Made by a program: the position numbers and the translations under genes. A stretch of 64,000 nt of DNA from assembly GCF_038002765.1 (NCBI RefSeq), contig NZ_JBBODE010000002.1, positions 558,001 through 622,000 on the forward strand, written 5' to 3'. The notes beneath the pieces are model-generated. The model saw nothing but the letters and a program-made list of their open reading frames with translations, had not been told where the DNA came from and ran no database searches. This stretch comes from Peribacillus sp. FSL H8-0477 (GTDB taxonomy: Bacteria; Bacillota; Bacilli; Bacillales; DSM-1321). Shown one piece after another: positions 57,775-64,000 of the stretch. Every line of letters starts with the position of its first letter. The stretch's first letter is position 1.

Positions 57775-57901
57775 GTGTGTGAACTAGTCTAAAATACCTT
57801 GTTTTTTTACAATATGTTCACATTAGTAGAAAGAAAGATGTAGAAATATGCAGAAGTACAGTATACAATGGAAAAAAATACAAATATATAGGGGGATAAC
57901 A

Positions 57902-58471
57902 ATGTTTAAGAAAAGTGCAGCTGTTTTATTCGCCCTTTTTCTCTCATTTACGTTCGGTTCGGGCGCATTTGCAGCAGAAAATGGCGATACCCAAAAGGCT
58001 TTAGATTTAATTGACCAAGCAAATGTTTTAATTGATGGAGAAATTGATAAGACAGTGGTAGAAGCGGAAACCCTGCTTAATGCGTATATTAAAGATATTA
58101 GTAAAGTAAAAGGAACAGCAAAGTTAGGTTCTCTATACTCAGAACAAATGAAGTATGAAGAAAAACTACGTGCTGCAGAAGATGAAAGTAAAAAGACAGA
58201 GATTAATCAAAAATTAGACAGGATCTCTTCTGAAATTGCACTTGTAGTTGAAAAGTTAAGCAAGGAATCAACATACTTCTCAGAGCGCACTGCTCAATAC
58301 CAAAGCGAGCTTGATACATTAATCAATGTTCTAGATATCTTAACAAGACAAATGACAGCTGATGCAATTGCTCAAGCTGCAGAACTAGGTGTAACAGCTG
58401 AATGTTCATGGAAATATGTAAAAATCGGTCATAAATGGGTGTGGATTGACCCAATTAAAGTCGTTACTTGA
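57902..58471 (+). CDS. Secreted helical protein of unknown function
   Basis: A 189-aa protein with a signal peptide (KKSAAVLFALFLSFTFGSGA, cleavage after AFA). The mature part is mostly helical and charged, with likely coiled coil at about 70-130 (QMKYEEKLRAAEDESKKTEI). It ends in a short beta motif ECSWKYVKIGHKWVWIDPIKVV with one Cys, similar in pattern to the end of some small Bacillus exoproteins. No family recognised. ATG at 57902 with GGGGGAT; an earlier in-frame ATG at 57848 has no site. Confidence 0.72.
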   Translation: MFKKSAAVLFALFLSFTFGSGAFAAENGDTQKALDLIDQANVLIDGEIDKTVVEAETLLNAYIKDISKVKGTAKLGSLYSEQMKYEEKLRAAEDESKKTEINQKLDRISSEIALVVEKLSKESTYFSERTAQYQSELDTLINVLDILTRQMTADAIAQAAELGVTAECSWKYVKIGHKWVWIDPIKVVT

Positions 58472-58515
58472 CAAGAAAATTATGTAATATTATTCCCTAA
58501 TAAGGTATAATATAT

Positions 58516-58555
58516 AAAACGAGTTCTTTGCCAAATGGACACGGAACTCGTTTTT
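58516..58555 (+). terminator. Terminator between secreted protein and HD-GYP genes
   Basis: ACGAGTTC (58519-58526) pairs with GAACTCGT (58544-58551), with A run before and T run after. A TATAAT lies just in front (58506-58511), so it may also be the start of the HD-GYP transcript. Confidence 0.75.
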
Positions 58556-58581
58556 ATATTGCTGTAAAAGGAGTTCTGGAT

Positions 58582-59487
58582 GTGGAAGGTTTTAAATTGT
58601 TTAAAAACGGTTCTTTTGTAGAAAAAATCCATGAATATTCTAATCAGCTTTTTTTATTAGAGCGAAATGATAATGTTGATATTATGCTCCAGACTGTTTA
58701 TAAAGATAAGTTATTTTATCTTTACCCTAGTGAAGATCCAAAAGTGTTGGAGTTTATTTATATATTACGCGGAGAAATAGAATGTGACCAAGACGGACAA
58801 AAAACGATGCTGGGTCCAAATGATTATTATTCAGCTAGAGGGTTGAAAGACCCGGTATATTTTATAGCAAAAACAGATGTCACCTATTTATGGATTAGCA
58901 CAGAACCAATTTTTCAGCAGCTTAGTGCAGACAGTGCGAATTTAAGAAGTATGGTAAGAAAAGTGGAACAAAAAGATCCATATACTTTCAGACATGGTGA
59001 ACGAGTTACTATAAACGCTATTAAAATCGCCAAGAAATTAAATCTTAGTACCGAAAGATTACTAGATTTAGATCATGCATCTGAACTTCATGATTTAGGT
59101 AAGATTAATACTCCTATTGAAATTTTAAATAAACCTGGGAAGCTTACTAAAGAAGAATTCGAGATAATAAAAAAACATCCTAGTGATGGTGCAAATATAG
59201 TTTTGGAAACAACTTATAATTATATAGCACCAATCATTGAACAGCATCATGAACGTTTAGATGGTTCAGGATATCCTCGGGGTTTAAAAGGTCATGAAAT
59301 TCTGCTTGAGGCGAAGATTATTGCTGTTGCTGATACATTTGATGCGATGACAGAAGACCGTGCTTATCGTAAGGCGTTCCCTCCTCAATTTGCAATGGAT
59401 GAACTGAAGCGGCTTTCAGGTACGCACTATGAACCAGAAATTGTAGATGCTCTTGAGATTATCTTGAAAGAAGAAGGTATATTATGA
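58582..59487 (+). CDS. Cupin plus HD-GYP domain protein
   Basis: A 301-aa protein. An N-terminal cupin-like domain (about 40-105, FIYILRGEIECDQDGQKTMLGPNDYYSA) is followed by an HD-GYP phosphohydrolase domain (about 140-300). The HD pair is ELHDLGKINTP, the second His cluster is EQHHERLDGSGYPRGL (GYP motif) and DTFDAMTEDRAYRKA follows. HD-GYP proteins break down cyclic dinucleotides, mainly c-di-GMP. GTG at 58582 has AAAAGGAG at 8 bases; longer readings start inside the terminator. Cupin sensing of a small ligand or metal is inferred. Confidence 0.85.
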   Translation: MEGFKLFKNGSFVEKIHEYSNQLFLLERNDNVDIMLQTVYKDKLFYLYPSEDPKVLEFIYILRGEIECDQDGQKTMLGPNDYYSARGLKDPVYFIAKTDVTYLWISTEPIFQQLSADSANLRSMVRKVEQKDPYTFRHGERVTINAIKIAKKLNLSTERLLDLDHASELHDLGKINTPIEILNKPGKLTKEEFEIIKKHPSDGANIVLETTYNYIAPIIEQHHERLDGSGYPRGLKGHEILLEAKIIAVADTFDAMTEDRAYRKAFPPQFAMDELKRLSGTHYEPEIVDALEIILKEEGIL

Positions 59488-59518
59488 AGAGCGCTATCTT
59501 CGATAAATTTATATAACA

Positions 59519-59563
59519 AAGCCCTCTAGTAATTTTAACTAATGCTAGCAGGGCTATTTTTTT
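59519..59563 (+). terminator. Terminator after HD-GYP gene
   Basis: AGCCCT pairs with AGGGCT at the outer stem, with an inner CTAG/CTAG part, then seven T. Confidence 0.8.
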
Positions 59564-59664
59564 ATCTTCCATATATGGAATAAATAGGGTGATAAACTTT
59601 TTAAAATTTGGTACTATTAGAGTCAAAGTAATACGTTGTCGGTCTTATATTTTTTTTGCAGTAT

Positions 59665-59678
59665 AGAAAGCGCTTACA
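59665..59678 (+). promoter_or_regulatory. cre-like site before fatty-acid operon
   Basis: AGAAAGCGCTTACA differs from the CcpA consensus TGWNANCGNTNWCA only in its first base. It lies 24 bases before the acyl-CoA dehydrogenase start codon, so glucose repression of fatty-acid breakdown is likely. Confidence 0.65.
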
Positions 59679-59701
59679 ATAATACAAAGGAGAATGATTG
59701 A

Positions 59702-60847
59702 GTGAAGCATCCGTATCTGACAGAAGAACATCATTTATTTAGAAAATCATTTCGAAAGTTTCTTGAGAAAGAGGCATATCCTTTTTATGAGCAATGGGAA
59801 GAAAATCGAATCATCCCGCGGACATTTTGGGAGAAGATGGGTGAGCAAGGCTTTCTATGTCCTGATTTGGATGAGCAGTATGGCGGGTATAGCGCTGACT
59901 GGGGATATTCAGTGATTATCAATGAAGAATTAGAAAGAGTCGGCTCAGGTTTAGTTGGGATTGGGCTGCATAGTGATATTGTAGTTCCCTATTTATCTTC
60001 CTTTGGGACGAAGGAACAGAAGCAGCGTTGGCTTCCAAAATGTGCTTCAGGTAAGTTGATTTCAGCCATTGCCATGACTGAACCAGGAACAGGATCTGAT
60101 CTCGCTAACATCAAGACGACGGCTGTACTTGACGGTGAGAACTATATCTTAAACGGCCAGAAAACGTTTATTACCAATGGGATTCATGCTGATTTAGTGA
60201 TTGTAGCTTGTAAAACAGATTCGAATGTTGTTCCTAAACACAAGGGAGTTAGTCTACTGGTTGTGGAAAGAAGTGCGTTAGGTTTTTCTCGGGGACGAAA
60301 ATTAAATAAGGTTGGGTTACATAGTCAGGATACAGCAGAGCTTATTTTTGAAGACTGTATGGTTCCCAAACAGAATTTACTTGGTGAAGAAGGTAAAGGG
60401 TTTAGTTATTTGATGGAGAAGCTCCAGCAAGAGCGACTAATTGTAGCTATTAATGCTCAAGTATCAGCAGAAGAAATGTTTAATGAAACGATGAAGTATG
60501 TGAAAAGCCGTGAAGCGTTTGGAAAGTCTATCAGTGAATTCCAAAATACGCAGTTTAAGATGGCTGAAATGGCAGCGGATATTGAAATGGGCCGCGTGTT
60601 TCTTGATCAATTAATTGCAAGGCATTTGGCGGAGGAGAACATCGTGACAAACGTTTCTATGGCTAAATATAAACTTACGGAAACAGCGAGGAAGATTTCT
60701 ATTGAGTGTATGCAGCTGCATGGCGGATACGGTTATATGGAGGAATATAAAATTGCGAGAAGATATCGTGATATTCCAGTTGCTAGTATCTATGCTGGAA
60801 CGAATGAAATTATGAAAAAGATTATCGCTAAGAATATTGGCTTGTAA
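59702..60847 (+). CDS. Acyl-CoA dehydrogenase (long-chain/isovaleryl type)
   Basis: A 381-aa FAD enzyme for the first step of beta-oxidation. The signatures AIAMTEPGTGSDLANIKTTA and LHGGYGYMEEY are present. The usual medium-chain catalytic Glu position (YEGT) reads IYAGTNE, so the catalytic base should be the Glu in QQERLIVA near residue 244, as in long-chain and isovaleryl-CoA dehydrogenases. GTG at 59702 with AAAGGAG. Followed by thiolase and ligase genes. Confidence 0.92.
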   Translation: MKHPYLTEEHHLFRKSFRKFLEKEAYPFYEQWEENRIIPRTFWEKMGEQGFLCPDLDEQYGGYSADWGYSVIINEELERVGSGLVGIGLHSDIVVPYLSSFGTKEQKQRWLPKCASGKLISAIAMTEPGTGSDLANIKTTAVLDGENYILNGQKTFITNGIHADLVIVACKTDSNVVPKHKGVSLLVVERSALGFSRGRKLNKVGLHSQDTAELIFEDCMVPKQNLLGEEGKGFSYLMEKLQQERLIVAINAQVSAEEMFNETMKYVKSREAFGKSISEFQNTQFKMAEMAADIEMGRVFLDQLIARHLAEENIVTNVSMAKYKLTETARKISIECMQLHGGYGYMEEYKIARRYRDIPVASIYAGTNEIMKKIIAKNIGL

Positions 60848-60871
60848 ATTAGAAAGAAGGGGAGAGATTAG

Positions 60872-62023
60872 ATGCGTGAAGTAGTAATTGTAGAAGGCTT
60901 AAGAACACCTGTAGGAAGAAGAAATGGAGTATTTAAGGACTACCGCCCAGATGATTTAGCTGCAGAAGTGTTAAAGGAACTCGTTAAGAGGACAGGAATT
61001 GATTCAGGAATGATAGAGGATGTCATTCTTGGCTGTGTTTCTCAATCTGGGGAACAAGCGGGGGATATCGCTAGGGTAGCAGCTTTGATAGCTGGATACC
61101 CAATTGAAGTCCCTGGTACAACCATTGATCGCCAATGTGGGTCAAGTCAACAAGCTGTTCATTTTGCTGCACAGGCAATTCTTGCTGGTGATATGGATGT
61201 CGTAGTTGCAGGTGGTGTGGAGAATATGTCAAGAGTTCCTATGGGTTCTAATTATCAAGGAGCTGACCGCAGTCCAAAGCTGAAGGAGAAATACGAACTG
61301 ATCAATCAAGGTGTTTCTGCGGAACGAATTGCTGAGATGTATAACTTGACTCGTGAAGAGTGTGATCAGTTTTCAGTTGAGAGTCATCAAAAAGCATTGC
61401 GTGCTCAGAGTGAAGGCTACTTCCAAAAAGAGATTATTCCAGTATCCATCCTTAATGAAGATGGGGAAAAGGTAGAAGTTACAGAGGACTCAGGACCTAG
61501 AGAGGGAACATCGCTTGAAGTTCTGGCGGGGTTAAGAACGGTTTTTAAAGAAGATGGGTTAATTCATGCTGGAAACTCAAGTCAGATTAGTGATGGTGCT
61601 GCGGCTTTATTGCTTATGGAACGGAGTAAGGCTGAAGAGTTAGGCTTGAAGCCAAGGTTTAAGGTTCATACTCGAGTAGTTGTCGGTTCTGATCCTACCT
61701 TAATGTTAACGGGACCGATCCCAGCAACAGAGAAAGCTCTCCAAAAAAGCGGATTAACGATAGATGAGATAGATATCTTTGAAGTAAATGAAGCATTCGC
61801 GCCAGTTCCACTTGCTTGGTTGAAGGAAACAGGAGCGGATCCCGCCAAGCTCAATCCAAATGGTGGAGCTATCGCATTGGGTCATCCTCTTGGAGGCAGC
61901 GGGGCACGTCTGATGGTATCTATGATGCATGAATTGGAACGTACAGGCGGACGCTATGGTTTGCAAACTATGTGTGAAGGAAATGGAATGGCAAATGCTA
62001 CGATTATCGAAAGGTTAAACTAA
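60872..62023 (+). CDS. Acetyl-CoA acyltransferase (thiolase)
   Basis: A 383-aa thiolase, last step of beta-oxidation. Acyl-accepting Cys89 is in DRQCGSSQQAVHFAA, the catalytic His in NPNGGAIALGHPLGGSGAR and the second Cys in TMCEGNGMANATI. It lacks a hydratase partner gene, which must be elsewhere. ATG 24 bases after the dehydrogenase stop, behind AGAAAGGGGAG. Confidence 0.94.
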   Translation: MREVVIVEGLRTPVGRRNGVFKDYRPDDLAAEVLKELVKRTGIDSGMIEDVILGCVSQSGEQAGDIARVAALIAGYPIEVPGTTIDRQCGSSQQAVHFAAQAILAGDMDVVVAGGVENMSRVPMGSNYQGADRSPKLKEKYELINQGVSAERIAEMYNLTREECDQFSVESHQKALRAQSEGYFQKEIIPVSILNEDGEKVEVTEDSGPREGTSLEVLAGLRTVFKEDGLIHAGNSSQISDGAAALLLMERSKAEELGLKPRFKVHTRVVVGSDPTLMLTGPIPATEKALQKSGLTIDEIDIFEVNEAFAPVPLAWLKETGADPAKLNPNGGAIALGHPLGGSGARLMVSMMHELERTGGRYGLQTMCEGNGMANATIIERLN

Positions 62024-62044
62024 ACTCGGTAAGGGGGAAGCTGA

Positions 62045-63601
62045 ATGTCAGAAACAATCGGGCAGCTATTTGATCAAACGGTAGAAATATTTCCTAACAA
62101 GGAAGCATTATATGATGTGCGGAGAAATCGCAGGTACACCTATAGCGAGTGGAATAACAGGGTAAATGCCCTTATTAATGCGTTAGCAGCAGAAGGCGTG
62201 AAAAAAGGCGACCGGGTATCTACTTTTCTATTTAATAATGAAGAGCTGGCTACTGCCTTCTTTGCCTGTGCTAAGATTGGTGCGGTCTTTAATCCGATTA
62301 ACTTTCGATTACAGGCAGAAGAAGTCGGCTTCATTTTGGATGATGCACGCCCTAAAGTGGTTTTATTTGAAGAAGCATTAGCCCCGGTTGTAGCGGGTGT
62401 GGAGAAGCGTTTTCCAGAAACGGCCTTTTGGTATATTGATGAGGATGTCCCCGAGTATGCTGCAAGCTATCAGGTGAAAACAGCCTCGGCACCTACTTTT
62501 TATCCCCAAGAAGAGATAACAGCTGACGATTTATATGCCATTATGTATACGAGTGGAACCACAGGAAGGCCAAAAGGGGTTATGCATCTTCATAAAGATA
62601 TGGTTTCTCAGAGTAAAATATTAATCGAAGCGTTTAAGTATAATGAAGAAGATATAGGGTTGATTACAGCACCCATGTTTCATTGTGCAGAACTGCATTG
62701 TGCGTTCCTTCCACGGGTTCAGAAAGGAGCAAAGAATGTAATTCTCCATCAATTTAATGCTAAAAAGGTTCTTGAAATTATTGAACAAGAACAAATCAGC
62801 ATCTTTTTTGCCGCCCCGACGATGTGGAATATGCTTCTTCAAGAGGATTTGGCTAATTATCAATTAGAAAGTTTGAAAAACGGATTATACGGTGCAGCGC
62901 CAATGGCACCAAATCTTGTTCTAGCTTGTGAAGAGAAATTAGGGGTTTCCTTGAAACAAGCCTATGGAATGACAGAGATGGGCCCTGCGGTAACGCTGCT
63001 TTTGGCAGAGGATCAAATACGCAAAGCAGGTTCTGCTGGTAAGGTCTGTCCAGAACATGAGTTAATTATTGTGCGACCTAATGAAGAAGGCCCTTCTGAG
63101 CCGTCAGATGTTTTGTCTGCAGGTGAGACAGGAGAAATTTTGGTTAAAGGCCCTTGTATGATGAGCGGCTATTTTGAACGTAAAGAAGCAAGTGAAAAAG
63201 CACTCTATAAAGGCTGGTATCATTCAGGGGATATTGGATACCTTGATGAAGAAGGCTATCTTTATGTGAAAGACCGCGTGGATGACATGATCATATCCGG
63301 CGGCGAAAATGTGTATCCCAGGGAAGTTGAAGATACACTTTTTGGTCATGAAGGGGTACTAGATTGTGCCGTTATTGGTCAGCCAGACAGTCACTGGGGT
63401 GAAAAAGTGATTGCTTTTGTTGTAAAAAAGAATCCAGCATTAACGGAAGACGAATTAGAATCTTGGTGCAAAAACAGCGATGCCTTAGCTAATTATAAAC
63501 GCCCAAGAAACTATATCTTTTGTGAAGAGTTGCCGCGAAATGCGAGTGGTAAAGTTCAAAAGTTCATGCTCCGTAAACGTATGGAAGACGTGAGTATTTA
63601 A
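62045..63601 (+). CDS. Acyl-CoA synthetase (AMP-forming, FadD-like)
   Basis: A 518-aa ANL-family ligase that activates fatty or other organic acids with ATP and CoA. Motifs: YTSGTTGRPKGV near residue 175 (ATP binding), YGMTE near 310, YHSGDIGYLDEEGYLYVKDRVDDMI and the C-terminal PRNASGKVQK with the adenylating Lys. It starts 21 bases after the thiolase gene. Medium- or long-chain fatty acid is the likely substrate given the neighbours. Confidence 0.92.
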   Translation: MSETIGQLFDQTVEIFPNKEALYDVRRNRRYTYSEWNNRVNALINALAAEGVKKGDRVSTFLFNNEELATAFFACAKIGAVFNPINFRLQAEEVGFILDDARPKVVLFEEALAPVVAGVEKRFPETAFWYIDEDVPEYAASYQVKTASAPTFYPQEEITADDLYAIMYTSGTTGRPKGVMHLHKDMVSQSKILIEAFKYNEEDIGLITAPMFHCAELHCAFLPRVQKGAKNVILHQFNAKKVLEIIEQEQISIFFAAPTMWNMLLQEDLANYQLESLKNGLYGAAPMAPNLVLACEEKLGVSLKQAYGMTEMGPAVTLLLAEDQIRKAGSAGKVCPEHELIIVRPNEEGPSEPSDVLSAGETGEILVKGPCMMSGYFERKEASEKALYKGWYHSGDIGYLDEEGYLYVKDRVDDMIISGGENVYPREVEDTLFGHEGVLDCAVIGQPDSHWGEKVIAFVVKKNPALTEDELESWCKNSDALANYKRPRNYIFCEELPRNASGKVQKFMLRKRMEDVSI

Positions 63602-63617
63602 AGACAAATTTAATAAC

Positions 63618-63764
63618 CTATCCACAAACAAACACATGTTAAATTAATGAATTTTCTGAATTATCCACACTGTCCACAGAGTTATCCATAATATACAAAT
63701 AATAGTAGTGGATAAATAGGCGAGCGTAAGTCTTTAGAACTAATAAACTTCAAACTTATCCACA
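63618..63764. promoter_or_regulatory. Cluster of six DnaA-box-like sequences
   Basis: Matches to TTATCCACA: CTATCCACA (63618-63626), TTATCCACA (63661-63669, perfect), CTGTCCACA (63670-63678), TTATCCATA (63682-63690), TTATCCACT on the minus strand (63707-63715) and TTATCCACA (63756-63764, perfect). There is no ORF in this 230-base region. DnaA-binding clusters away from oriC are known in B. subtilis and help time replication. No dnaA or dnaN gene is in view, so it does not look like oriC. Confidence 0.75.
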
Positions 63765-63792
63765 TTACACACAACCGTTAAGGTGTTAATAA

Positions 63793-63827
63793 AAAAAAAC
63801 CAGGTGCAAAAGATGCCCTGGTTTTTT
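63793..63827. terminator. Bidirectional terminator
   Basis: AAAAAACCAGG pairs with CCTGGTTTTTT around a 12-base loop. It lies between the fatty-acid operon and the convergent small gene. Confidence 0.9.
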
Positions 63828-63831
63828 CCGT

Positions 63832-64000
63832 TTATTTCTTTGCACGTTCGTCCGCGGCTTTGGAACGTTGTTGAGCAATAATGTCATCCCGATCAGCTAG
63901 TTCTTGAGAAAATTCAATGTCACGTCCATCACTCTTCATACTTGTTGGATCTTTGAGCAATTTCTGTGTGTTCTCAATTCGCTCTAAGTGTATTTTGTTT
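63832..64000 (-). CDS. Small protein, C-terminal 56 codons (cut by window end; possibly YfhD-like)
   Basis: A minus-strand frame runs from the window edge to TAA at 63832-63834. The visible residues include MKSDGRDIEFSQELADRDDI and AQQRSKAADERAKK. The acidic/basic pattern with EFSxELAD and AADxRA resembles the small YfhD family of Bacillus, but this rests on memory. It is followed by a strong terminator, which supports a real gene. Start outside the window. Confidence 0.55.
   Translation of the reverse strand, partial: NKIHLERIENTQKLLKDPTSMKSDGRDIEFSQELADRDDIIAQQRSKAADERAKK

Noticed and set aside
58468-58511. TTGACA and TATAAT as one promoter before the HD-GYP gene
   Set aside because: The spacing is 32 bases, far too long; the TTGACA overlaps the end of the upstream gene.
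58528-58581. Longer N-terminus for the cupin-HD-GYP protein
   Set aside because: It starts inside the terminator hairpin; GTG at 58582 has AAAAGGAG at the right distance.
63650-63664. CodY-like box within the DnaA-box cluster
   Set aside because: AATTTTCTGAATTAT has three mismatches and overlaps a perfect DnaA box; chance is likely in AT-rich DNA.

Overview
The window looks like a piece of a Bacillaceae chromosome (low-GC, spore-forming Firmicute). The evidence is AT-rich DNA, strong AGGAGG-type ribosome sites with frequent TTG and GTG starts, lipoprotein signal peptides, an almost B. subtilis-like CspC, a YhjB/YhjC pair, a LysM-GH18 glycosidase of the spore-cortex type, and operator sites resembling those of CcpA (cre), Rex and CodY. 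Only ordinary-looking chromosomal genes were seen. There is no rRNA, tRNA, CRISPR array, prophage or intact insertion sequence. The window opens inside a histidine kinase gene and closes inside a small minus-strand gene.

Layout. 1-7440: end of a YesM-type sensor kinase, then a CcpA- and two-component-type sugar ABC importer with a GH2 beta-galactosidase. 7560-10510: two short-chain dehydrogenases flanking a minus-strand 3-hydroxyacyl-CoA dehydrogenase. 10640-14520: cytochrome P450, a small membrane protein and a large catalase. 14616-19740: LysM-GH18 glycosidase, SelO AMPylase and a secreted Ig-like (BIG2) repeat protein. 19828-23150: DUF779 plus aldehyde dehydrogenase, and a sugar-epimerase-like protein. 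23149-24720: an ECF sigma factor with its membrane-bound regulator behind an ECF-type promoter. 24908-29730: amino-acid permeases and a sodium:solute symporter; one permease sits behind a glycine riboswitch. 29779-31546: SLAP-domain protein and a Rex-operator alcohol dehydrogenase. 31643-37930: unknown protein, methyltransferase, NERD-HRDC protein, MFS exporter, OPT transporter overlapping a PqqD-like protein.

37970-43800 is a second complete sugar locus: binding protein, two permeases, LacI regulator and GH1 beta-glucosidase, with a cre-like site and a LacI-type palindrome in front. 43956-47520 has CspC, an N-acetylglucosamine-type PTS permease and a TsuA/TsuB-like thiosulfate uptake pair. 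47663-52460 has a C45 peptidase-like protein, a TelA-family protein, a response regulator cut off after its phosphoacceptor region, a remnant stretch, a small HTH protein, a DnaQ-like exonuclease and an AI-2E family membrane protein. 52581-54950 is a polar amino-acid ABC importer with a promoter and CodY-like box. 54954-59490 has a hypothetical gene, a hotdog thioesterase, a LysR regulator, a universal stress protein, a secreted helical protein and a cupin-HD-GYP protein. 59665-63601 is a fatty-acid degradation operon (acyl-CoA dehydrogenase, thiolase, acyl-CoA ligase) with a cre-like site, followed by a cluster of six DnaA-box-like sequences.

Together the genes are a carbon- and nitrogen-scavenging region under global control: CcpA for sugars, fatty acids and perhaps aldehyde oxidation, CodY for amino-acid uptake, Rex for alcohol dehydrogenase and glycine for a permease. 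The most notable items are the glycine riboswitch, the perfect Rex operator, the ECF promoter, the DnaA-box cluster, the OPT-PqqD overlap, the truncated response regulator, and a hairpin after the binding-protein gene in all three ABC operons. No clear example of a wholly new multi-gene system was found; the OPT-PqqD pair and the methyltransferase/NERD-HRDC neighbourhood are the nearest candidates.
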